Below, one piece after another: positions 57,721 to 64,000 of a stretch of DNA of 64,000 nt. The first letter of the stretch is position 1. Every line of letters begins with the position of its first letter. The notes beneath the pieces were generated by a model. It worked only from the letters and a program-made list of their open reading frames with translations, made no database searches and was not told the DNA's origin. Where the stretch lies: positions 186,001 through 250,000 of the forward strand of contig JBFWNG010000006.1 in NCBI GenBank assembly GCA_050251195.1. Reading direction: 5' to 3'. This DNA comes from JBFWNG01 sp050251195. GTDB lineage: Bacteria; Bdellovibrionota_B; Oligoflexia; Oligoflexales; Oligoflexaceae. Made by a program: the position numbers and the translations under genes.

Positions 57721-59454
57721 GTGCAATTCTTACGCAATTTCTTACTCTTTCTCATATTGGTCCCCTTGAGCGGCACGGCAACCGAGTTGTCTGCGGTTCC
57801 ATTGGACGCATCCAAGAAAGCAACTTACTCCTCGTTGTTGTCTTCTTCTGGCGGCTTGGGCCTGACTGAGTCCGTCTATGCCGCTAAGTTGCACGATCCT
57901 CTCGCCGAAGCAAAACGAATCTTCTCAGGCGTTGGCGTAAAAATTCATAAGGAAAGGCGATCTAAAGCCCTTTTCGACGGCAAACTTGACCTTTACACCT
58001 TTAGTTTTGGGAAAATCCCCCTCGAAGAATGCTCCATTCGTGTTCATACAGCGAGCGGACGACCCGAACTCGTTCAAATCGATTTACCGAACACTCCGAT
58101 ACGGGCTATCGCACAAAATTTCCTCGCACTCGACGAAATCTACCGCCCGGGCCGCAAGAAGATTCAGTCGGCGCACCGAATCTATCTGTGCGAAAACGAT
58201 AGCGTCGTTCCCGCCTGGAAGATCCTCGTGGGACGAGATCTCGACACCGCCATGGTTATGGTAATCAATGCGCAAGACGGAACCGTGCTGCGCGAACAAC
58301 CCATATCGTTTCACAACATTACGGCGGACGTCTTTGTCGATAATACGTATGAGTCGCTGGAGACCAAGGATCTCCTTTATCATAACGGAGGCGAAGAATT
58401 AGACGGGCAATACTTCAGCGTTTACGGGGTCGGAATTGATACGGAGCGGGCAGTAACCGACTCCGGTCATTACGTGTTTGACCCCGCGGACGAGGAGGAT
58501 TTTTTCGATCAGATCCAGACCTATTACAATGCCGAGCAGGCGGTGTCGTGGTTTCTATCGCTCGGGCACAAATTTAGTGGATTGCCCTTCGCAATCTTCA
58601 CGCGTGCGAATCTGGAAAACAATGCGCGCTATATCCCGCCGACCGACAATGCGCCCGCGATGATCAGGCTCGGTGCGCCCGACGGCATCATGATGCAAAA
58701 CCTTGCCCGCGACGGAGACGTCATTACGCACGAAATAGGCCACCACGTCATCAACGACTATATCACCTCCAAATCCGACGAGGCGTTTGTCCTGCACGAA
58801 GGCCTCGCCGATTTCTTTACCTTTGCGATGACGGGCAATCCCAATCTCGCCGAATCCGTTATGGTGAACGCCCCCTTCTTGCGAAGCGTCTACGATTTGC
58901 CGGGTATTGGTCTTGACGACCCGCGAAACCCTCCCGATAATCCACATGTCGCCGGACTCTACTTAGCTTCGTTTCTCTGGGATATTCTTACAGAAACAGG
59001 CGACGACTTTGCTAAAATCGCCTACAGTTCGCTCTCTTACCTCCCGGCCGACTCAGCGGATTTGAGCGACGTCGTGTTGGGACTGCTCCACGCGACGCAG
59101 AATTTCTATGCGTCGGACCTCGACAAGCAAGAACAAACCAAATGCCTTATTCTTGTGCGCGGCATCGCTCGAGGCTTCGCTCCTTATCTGCCCGACGTTG
59201 ATACCAGCGCCTGCGATGTCGATATCGAACAACAGGTCTCCTTGCGTAAGCAAGAAATTCAGGTCTTGAAACAAGAGGGAGAACCAAAACCCAAGGGCCG
59301 TCCCCTCGTCAGCTGCGCGGTGATCGCCAACGACAGGCAACAAAGCGATCTTCCCTTCGCTCTCTGGCTTTTCGCGGTTCCCATGCTTCTTTGTTGTGCA
59401 ATGTTTTTAAACCGTCGCTCTTCTGGTAAAATGGTAGAGGAGAGGCACGAATGA
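57721..59454 (+). CDS. Secreted M4/M36-like metalloprotease with C-terminal membrane anchor
   Basis: 577 residues from a GTG preceded by GGGG. Signal peptide, then a propeptide of about 180 residues with an FTP-type region (AHRIYLCENDSVVPAWKIL, MVMVINAQDGTVLREQPISF). Zinc site DGDVITHEIGHHVIN (His337, His341) with the third ligand in VLHEGLADFFTF (Glu360). Near the end LPFALWLFAVPMLLCCAMFL followed by NRRSS is a membrane helix plus basic cluster like C-terminal sorting signals. The stop overlaps the next ATG (ATGA). Confidence 0.82.
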   Translation: MQFLRNFLLFLILVPLSGTATELSAVPLDASKKATYSSLLSSSGGLGLTESVYAAKLHDPLAEAKRIFSGVGVKIHKERRSKALFDGKLDLYTFSFGKIPLEECSIRVHTASGRPELVQIDLPNTPIRAIAQNFLALDEIYRPGRKKIQSAHRIYLCENDSVVPAWKILVGRDLDTAMVMVINAQDGTVLREQPISFHNITADVFVDNTYESLETKDLLYHNGGEELDGQYFSVYGVGIDTERAVTDSGHYVFDPADEEDFFDQIQTYYNAEQAVSWFLSLGHKFSGLPFAIFTRANLENNARYIPPTDNAPAMIRLGAPDGIMMQNLARDGDVITHEIGHHVINDYITSKSDEAFVLHEGLADFFTFAMTGNPNLAESVMVNAPFLRSVYDLPGIGLDDPRNPPDNPHVAGLYLASFLWDILTETGDDFAKIAYSSLSYLPADSADLSDVVLGLLHATQNFYASDLDKQEQTKCLILVRGIARGFAPYLPDVDTSACDVDIEQQVSLRKQEIQVLKQEGEPKPKGRPLVSCAVIANDRQQSDLPFALWLFAVPMLLCCAMFLNRRSSGKMVEERHE

Positions 59455-59798
59455 ACGAACGACGAAATAGAGATCACTTCCGAATCGAATATCCGCCTGG
59501 CGAACGACCCAAAATCTCGCTCGCGGGCAAGACCTTTCCCATCCACAACCTTTCAGAATCGGGTGTCTTGTTCTCGTTCAACATCCCCATCGAAGACTTC
59601 GAACTCGACATGCGCGTCGAAGCGACAATCCATCTGCGCAATAACTCAACCTTTCAAGTCCAAGGCGAGATTATGCGAGTGATGAACAACAAAGTCGCCG
59701 TGCGCCTGGACAATCCCATTCCTTTTCAAATCATCATGGCTGAGCAGCGCTATCTGATCGCCAAATTCGGCACGATCAAGGTTCCCGACGCTGTGTAA
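59451..59798 (+). CDS. PilZ-domain protein
   Basis: 115 residues. RRNRDHFRIEYPPG gives the RxxxR-type arginines, and HNLSESGVLFSF the (D/N)xSxxG motif for cyclic-di-GMP. The rest is a six-strand barrel (LRNNSTFQVQGEIMRVMNNK). Translationally coupled to the M4/M36-like protease; a link between c-di-GMP and protease export or surface state is an inference. Confidence 0.85.
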   Translation: MNERRNRDHFRIEYPPGERPKISLAGKTFPIHNLSESGVLFSFNIPIEDFELDMRVEATIHLRNNSTFQVQGEIMRVMNNKVAVRLDNPIPFQIIMAEQRYLIAKFGTIKVPDAV

Positions 59799-59864
59799 CG
59801 CACCGTTGTTAATTTGAGTCGAAGCGCCGCGGAGCATCGACGTCGAGGAATCATGAGGCCTTTC

Positions 59865-59934
59865 GGCGTTTCCCAAACCTCAGCGTTTCCGCGATCTCTT
59901 AATTGAACGCGGAAGCGCGGAATAAAGGAAACGC
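59865..59934. repeat. Dispersed intergenic palindrome, copy C
   Basis: Inner arms gcgtttccgcg (59883-59893) and cgcggaagcgc (59908-59918) around a 14-base loop with cttaattgaa, the same loop as copy A. Outer gcgtttcc/ggaaacgc extends the symmetry. It lies between the PilZ gene and a small hypothetical gene. Confidence 0.75.
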
Positions 59935-59978
59935 AGAAGGAATTGTCCCGCAGGTTGGAGCGAAGTGAAGGATCCCTC

Positions 59979-60197
59979 CTAGTCATCCGGAAAACCAATA
60001 TTCCCAATAAATTTTGGCGATACCTTGCGCTCTGTCGAAGAAGAAGGCGTCCGCTTCGCCTTTTCATAAGCTTCATTAAGCCGAATGCGCGCCTCCTCGA
60101 TCTCTTGATCGGTAAGCATCTTCGGTGTCCCAGGCACAGGCTTGTCTTCGAACCATTTTCGAATCATTTGGGAGAGCTGCTCTAAAACTTTGCGCAT
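59979..60197 (-). CDS. Small hypothetical protein
   Basis: 72 residues, soluble, helical (LSQMIRKWFEDKPVPGTPKM, LTDQEIEEARIRLNEAYEKA). An AGGA site precedes the ATG. Divergent from the third mART gene, 65 bp apart. Not recognised. Confidence 0.58.
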   Translation of the reverse strand: MRKVLEQLSQMIRKWFEDKPVPGTPKMLTDQEIEEARIRLNEAYEKAKRTPSSSTERKVSPKFIGNIGFPDD

Positions 60198-60262
60198 TTT
60201 CGTATTCCTTTGCCTGCAGTATAATAAACAAAACGTGAAACGAAGAAAAGGAAGTTGCGTTT

Positions 60263-61024
60263 ATGAAATCAGTACCATTGCGATTTATCACCTTCGCCCT
60301 TTTCAGCATAACGCTACCGCTCGGTTGCAAGCAACGTACGCACGATTCTTCCCGCCCGTTCAATTCCGAGGCCTCCAACGCTTGCCTTGCGGAGACCGAT
60401 CCCGCCGGATGCGGCATAAGTTTTCCTCAAGATTTCAAAGCCTCAGAGGAAATGTATCCTACTTTTCGCAATAAATGGGAAGACGACATAGAAGATATGA
60501 AGGCGTGGGAACCTGAACGGATAGCTGCGGGCGCAGAGCATGGGCTTACGGAGGAAGAAGTTACGGCGATTTTCCTTTACACTACCAAACTCTACAAGGA
60601 AATAAATACGGAGCTTCGGGCAAATGCTCTCTCCGAACAAAACAAGCCACTCGTTTATCTGGCGGCTTCCGGTCTTCGCAAGCTGCCGCGCGTCCTAAGC
60701 AAGGTCTTCCGGGGCACGCATCTCGAACCAGACGTCAAAGAAAAGTATGTCCGCGCCCTAAAAAATTCTCTCCCGGTCCAAGAGTTGGGCTTCGTATCAA
60801 CGACAGAAGATCAAACATACCTCGCCGAACATTTCACCCTTAACGCGCAATATTTTATCGAATCCGCAACGGGAGCGTCCGTCGTCGACTTCAGCCAATT
60901 CCCCGAAGAAAAGGAAGTCCTTTTTGCACCCGGCTCCTGGTTTCAGGTCATCGAGGTCAAAGACACGACCTTTAAAGAGTTACCAGGCACCGTCATCATG
61001 ATGAAGGAACTGTTGCCAAACTAG
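60263..61024 (+). CDS. Lipoprotein with R-S-E mono-ADP-ribosyltransferase domain (copy 3)
   Basis: 253 residues with lipobox LPLGC (Cys21) and GGAAG before the ATG. FLYTTKLYKEINTELR, KVFRGTHL (Arg150), GFVSTTED (Ser179) and FPEEKEVLFAPGSWFQV (Glu216/Glu218) give the full R-S-E(ExE) set. It is shorter than copies 1 and 2 and is closest to copy 1 in the ExE region (EEKE-LFAPG-WF). It lies just upstream of an ECF sigma operon on the same strand but has its own spacing (80 bp). Target unknown. Confidence 0.78.
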   Translation: MKSVPLRFITFALFSITLPLGCKQRTHDSSRPFNSEASNACLAETDPAGCGISFPQDFKASEEMYPTFRNKWEDDIEDMKAWEPERIAAGAEHGLTEEEVTAIFLYTTKLYKEINTELRANALSEQNKPLVYLAASGLRKLPRVLSKVFRGTHLEPDVKEKYVRALKNSLPVQELGFVSTTEDQTYLAEHFTLNAQYFIESATGASVVDFSQFPEEKEVLFAPGSWFQVIEVKDTTFKELPGTVIMMKELLPN

Positions 61025-61104
61025 GGTCCTAATTTTTTTCATATAACTTGCAACCTTTTACCAAACTGTGCCAATAACCTAAGTTACTGCTAAAGAGGCA
61101 TGTT

Positions 61105-61605
61105 TTGGATTGGAATTCCGTTGTTAAGGACCTGAGTCCGAAGCTTTGGCGATACTTCTGTTTTCGCTTTGATCCGGAAATGAGTCGGGAATTGGTGCAG
61201 GAAGTCTTGCTGAGACTCGTGCGCTCTGTCGCCGAATCCAAGTTTCAGCCGGATCGGGCAAACCTAGCGACGTTCGCCTACGGCGTGGCTCGCAATGTTT
61301 CTTTGGAGGCCATGAAGGCGCGCCGCCGCAGCTTCGACCAAGAGGTCGACGCGGAATCTCTCCAGCCCAGAGCGGACGAAATGCTTTCCGCCGCTCAAGA
61401 GTCCGAGTTGTTGCGAAGGGCCATCGGGACCCTGAGCGAAAACGAAGCGCAAATTCTCAACCTCATGATAGACAAGTACCTCAGTTTGTCCGAAATAGCC
61501 GATATCTCGCAGATGCCGCTTGGCACTGTGAAAAACCATATTTTTCGCGCAAAGCAAAAAATAAAAGACTGCTTCAAAGCATGGAGATTTTATGACGAAG
61601 GATAG
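61105..61605 (+). CDS. ECF-type RNA polymerase sigma factor
   Basis: 166 residues from a TTG with GAGG 6 bases upstream. Region 2: FDPEMSRELVQEVLLRLVRS and FAYGVARNVSLEAMKARRRS. Region 4: IGTLSENEAQILNLMIDKYL, then SLSEIADISQMPLGTVKNHI (helix-turn-helix). A tgcaacctttt stretch about 50 bp upstream resembles ECF -35 elements and may mark autoregulation. The stop overlaps the next gene, a probable anti-sigma. Confidence 0.9.
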   Translation: MDWNSVVKDLSPKLWRYFCFRFDPEMSRELVQEVLLRLVRSVAESKFQPDRANLATFAYGVARNVSLEAMKARRRSFDQEVDAESLQPRADEMLSAAQESELLRRAIGTLSENEAQILNLMIDKYLSLSEIADISQMPLGTVKNHIFRAKQKIKDCFKAWRFYDEG

Positions 61606-61897
61606 AGATAAAGAACTCGATCAAATGTTAGAACCGTTTCGCGACGTGTCGCCGTCGGATATTTATATGAAGCGATGGCAAAACGCCGTTCAAGCCGAAC
61701 TTCAGCGGCAGACCAAACGCCAAAGGTTTTCAATGCGCCGGTTGTTTGACATCGCTGTTGCCGCGTCTGTGGGATGTGCGATCGGTATATGGGCTTCGCA
61801 GCATCGTCAAGCTACACCAGAATCGACGAACGATTTTTTTTCGGCGGACGCTGCAACCGTTCAGCATGTTTACACCAATATAGATTCAGATTTTTAA
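61592..61897 (+). CDS. Probable anti-sigma factor
   Basis: 101 residues: a cytoplasmic part (about 1-45), one membrane helix (IAVAASVGCAIGIWA) and a short periplasmic tail. It overlaps the sigma gene by 14 bp with a GGAG site, the usual arrangement for ECF sigma and anti-sigma pairs. No zinc-binding HxxxCxxC is present, so the type is unusual. Confidence 0.7.
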   Translation: MTKDRDKELDQMLEPFRDVSPSDIYMKRWQNAVQAELQRQTKRQRFSMRRLFDIAVAASVGCAIGIWASQHRQATPESTNDFFSADAATVQHVYTNIDSDF

Positions 61898-61917
61898 CTT
61901 TCACTATGGAGTAAACA

Positions 61918-62778
61918 ATGAAGATTTTGAATTTGTTTTTAGGTTTGGGATTGATGGCGGGCACGGCAGCCGCGAATGAGAATTTATCGGTAGAGGATTT
62001 CTGCCAACGGTTGCAAATAAACGCCGACGTCTACGTCTACGACCTTTCCGGTACGAAATTTCTCAACGACATGGGAGAACGGTGGAGCTGGAATCTGTCA
62101 CCGTTGGCCAAAGGAGAGCAGAATGGCTGTACGCTCAATGCGAAGATTTCGTCCAGCACAAGCGTTTTTGGCGGCAAGCTTATTATGCGCAGTCTTTGGA
62201 CAATTAACGCGGACGGCGAATTGAACGTCACGATCGAACAATATCGGAACGAAACCAAAGACCATGACGGGCTGGATCTTCTCGGTAAAGAAACCTATGC
62301 GGTCAAGAACATGGCCCCAGTCGTCTGGAAATCGTTGCTGCACAAAGATCAGAACGTGGTCATCCGATACATTCCCTCACTTCGCGTGACCTCGGGAATC
62401 CAAGATCTTAATCAAATTCCAATCGCCGGCAAGGACATGATTGTCACGGACCATCTCGGTCGCGTATGGGCGCAGAACATGGACGTGAGCGGCAACTTTG
62501 TCGGCATCACGATGCTGCACGGGACAGTGTTGATGAGCTACTATCCTTTTAAGGAAGCCGAATTGATTGGAAAGGCCTCCGGCGATCAGATAGTCCTGAG
62601 ACCCGACGACAAAACCCGTATCGATATCCGAAGCAGCGCCCCGTTTCTGCCGGTGGGCGTTGAGGGAAAAGTGTATGGACGCTACATCGCCGACAAGAAG
62701 TCAAAAGGACTAAATTCTCAGCAGTTTCATACGAGTTCGACTGCCGACAAATTTGAGGAACGCATCGACCGGATGTAA
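61918..62778 (+). CDS. Secreted protein of the ECF operon, function unknown
   Basis: 286 residues with signal peptide MKILNLFLGLGLMAGTAAA and a GGAG site, 20 bp after the anti-sigma gene. Beta-rich with two Cys (DFCQRLQ, NGCTLNAKI). The sensing or effector role in the sigma pathway is inferred from position only. A weak gcccc/ggggc hairpin follows. Confidence 0.68.
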   Translation: MKILNLFLGLGLMAGTAAANENLSVEDFCQRLQINADVYVYDLSGTKFLNDMGERWSWNLSPLAKGEQNGCTLNAKISSSTSVFGGKLIMRSLWTINADGELNVTIEQYRNETKDHDGLDLLGKETYAVKNMAPVVWKSLLHKDQNVVIRYIPSLRVTSGIQDLNQIPIAGKDMIVTDHLGRVWAQNMDVSGNFVGITMLHGTVLMSYYPFKEAELIGKASGDQIVLRPDDKTRIDIRSSAPFLPVGVEGKVYGRYIADKKSKGLNSQQFHTSSTADKFEERIDRM

Positions 62779-62815
62779 GAGATGCCCTACGCCCCTACGG
62801 GGCTGGGGCGTGACG

Positions 62816-62843
62816 GAAAAGCGCGTTACGGCTCGTAACGCGC
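62816..62843 (-). terminator. Terminator of the SDR gene
   Basis: A perfect 10-bp stem (gcgcgttacg and its complement) with a 3-base loop, followed by TTTT on the minus strand. The SDR stop codon lies inside the hairpin. It may also end plus-strand transcription from the ECF operon. Confidence 0.75.
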
Positions 62844-63554
62844 CTCCTTAAACCCCGAAAGACCACTCAATAATCCCAGCAAATACTCCGCCGATTTGTC
62901 ACATGCCGCCAGCTTGCCGTCCTTATGCAACTGCACAAACTTGTTCTTAAGAGGAAACTTCGAGATGTCGGCGCCGCGTATTTGGGCTTGCATGTCGGTA
63001 TCGAGGACCCCGGGTTCATAAACCAGAACGGAGATGTCTTTATCGGGATACATGGGCCTCTCTTCCGCCACAACTTGCGAAACCATCCGAAGTGCAGCCT
63101 TTGTGCTGCAGTACATCGACCACCCTGAGTAAGCGCCGCGTGCGGCCCCGGACGAAATCGCGACGAGTTGGATCGACGTGGACGGGGCGGTGACATGCAG
63201 AACTTGCGCCGCAAGCCAGCTTGGGGCCACGACGTTCAACGTATAGATGCGCGACATGGTCTCCCAATCGAGATCGGCAAGCGGCGCGATCGGCCCCAAA
63301 ACCGCAGCGTTGTTTATCATGAGAACCTTCTTGGCGCGCTTTAAAATCGGGACGATCTGTGATGAGAAAATAGTCTCCGTTGGTTCTTGTTGACTGAGAT
63401 CGACTCGCATGTGAGTGTACTGGGGATGATTCAAGGGCGACGCTCCACGCGCCATCCCGACAACCGCCCAATCCGCGTTCAGTAGTTTCTCACAAACGCT
63501 ACGCCCTAAACCCTTGGTGGATCCGGTGACCACCGCTACTTGATGATGTTGCAT
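62826..63554 (-). CDS. Short-chain dehydrogenase/reductase
   Basis: 242 residues, Rossmann fold: VVTGSTKGLGRSVCEKLL (TGxxxGxG), INNAAVLGPI (NNAG-like) and the catalytic Ser and YCSTKAALRM (Tyr-x3-Lys). EPGVLDTDMQ is the PG motif. Closest in layout to sepiapterin-reductase-like SDRs. Substrate unknown. Confidence 0.88.
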   Translation of the reverse strand: MQHHQVAVVTGSTKGLGRSVCEKLLNADWAVVGMARGASPLNHPQYTHMRVDLSQQEPTETIFSSQIVPILKRAKKVLMINNAAVLGPIAPLADLDWETMSRIYTLNVVAPSWLAAQVLHVTAPSTSIQLVAISSGAARGAYSGWSMYCSTKAALRMVSQVVAEERPMYPDKDISVLVYEPGVLDTDMQAQIRGADISKFPLKNKFVQLHKDGKLAACDKSAEYLLGLLSGLSGFKEARYEP

Positions 63555-63609
63555 AATAATTTATCGCACTGCCTATTGTTCGTTGACTTTCCGTACCTCG
63601 TCTTTTACC

Positions 63610-64000
63610 ATGAAGGTGATTTCTCGTTTACCCAAAAAACAACATCGAGTCTGTTTCTCACAGATTCGAACCGATAGGAAAATCGCTTTGAGGTTCATCG
63701 TCGGGCCATTGTTCATGTTTGTATTCGGCTTGGTAGCTCTGCCGTCAGCATCCTTGGCCATTATCGACATGAACAGATATCATCAAACCTACGAAGTTGA
63801 CGATATTCTGCAAACATATGCTCAGCGTTCCCCCGAGTTGGTGAGATACACCCTTTTAGGCACGTCCACCCAGGGGCGCCCCATTGGCTTCGCCGAAGTT
63901 TCCTTGCCGTCCTCATACCCCAAAAAACAATTCTTCTTTAACGGAACACACCACGGGGATGAGAAAGCGAGTACCGAAGCGATTCTCGGTCTTCTCAAAT
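63610..64000 (+). CDS. M14 zinc carboxypeptidase, 5' part (runs off the window)
   Basis: An open frame from ATG at 63610 to the window edge, 130 codons so far. A signal segment (LRFIVGPLFMFVFGLVALPS) precedes MNRYHQTYEVDDIL, the common start of M14 peptidases. FFFNGTHHGDEKASTEAILG carries the HxxE zinc motif. The C-terminal ligand His and catalytic Glu are beyond the window. The start is tentative because there is no clear ribosome site. Confidence 0.78.
   Translation, partial: MKVISRLPKKQHRVCFSQIRTDRKIALRFIVGPLFMFVFGLVALPSASLAIIDMNRYHQTYEVDDILQTYAQRSPELVRYTLLGTSTQGRPIGFAEVSLPSSYPKKQFFFNGTHHGDEKASTEAILGLLK

Noticed and set aside
1..64000. tRNA, rRNA and riboswitch genes
   Set aside because: No cloverleaf, rRNA core sequence or known aptamer consensus was recognised by eye; a tRNAscan or Rfam search would be needed to exclude small RNAs.

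Overview
This 64 kb window looks like chromosomal DNA of a Gram-negative, lipoprotein-rich bacterium, most likely in or near the Bdellovibrionota/Oligoflexia or other delta-type lineages. The pointers are a TIGR02147-type regulator (41636-42343), the remains of a DUF222-like HNH endonuclease gene of the kind that multiplies in Bdellovibrio relatives, an eight-gene Agl/Glt-like envelope machine, PilZ, REC-TPR and FHA proteins, a four-helix-bundle (S23-like) gene pair, a eukaryote-type NADP isocitrate dehydrogenase, and many genes with lipobox signal peptides. No rRNA, tRNA, CRISPR array or complete insertion sequence was seen. Taxonomy is an inference.

Layout. 0-5.9 kb: two adjacent lipoproteins with R-S-E mono-ADP-ribosyltransferase (mART) signatures, a Tat-exported protein made of four tandem superoxide-reductase domains, an APCDD1-like lipoprotein and an Asp/Asn/Cys low-complexity lipoprotein. 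6-12 kb: xthA-polA, a lipoprotein with a protein-glutaminase triad, a CPBP-type membrane protease and a second APCDD1-like lipoprotein. 12-16 kb: a repair cluster with a LigD whose ligase module has lost its lysine, plus a separate ligase-like nucleotidyltransferase. 16-22.4 kb: sppA, DUF58, BatA and BatB, and two overlapping genes with CheZ-like D-x3-Q motifs. 22.5-26.9 kb: an HNH pseudogene bracketed by stem-loops, a coiled-coil protein, a PLP enzyme, a serine recombinase and an M23 peptidase. 26.9-37.5 kb: the Agl/Glt-like cluster on the minus strand, with a good sigma-70-type promoter. 37.7-44.9 kb: nuoB coupled to a GHKL ATPase gene, icd, divergent four-helix-bundle genes, a VOC/TIGR02147 pair and a HAMP-DnaJ-Rieske-DUF983 operon. 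44.9-50.9 kb: an unusual CX3CH/CX4CH cytochrome-like lipoprotein, DedA, DoxX, REC-TPR, a divergent MurA and Era. 50.9-54.3 kb: an envelope operon joining a pyrophosphatase-like lipoprotein, a gluzincin and a thioredoxin-C13 peptidase fusion. 54.5-64 kb: small membrane proteins, a peptide-binding protein, an M4/M36-like protease with a PilZ partner, a third mART lipoprotein, an ECF sigma/anti-sigma operon, an SDR and the start of an M14 carboxypeptidase.

How the genes may work together. The unusual content is concentrated at the cell surface. Five or more signal-peptide or lipobox proteins carry domains better known from toxins or cytoplasmic enzymes: three mARTs, a protein deamidase, a legumain-like protease fused to thioredoxin, and a pyrophosphatase. 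The Agl/Glt-like cluster has an energised TolQ/TolR-type motor, periplasmic TPR proteins, an outer-membrane barrel and an FHA/TonB-like protein, which fits a force-transducing trans-envelope complex. Several intergenic palindrome families recur between transcription units. All functions are predicted from sequence motifs read by eye; no database search was run.
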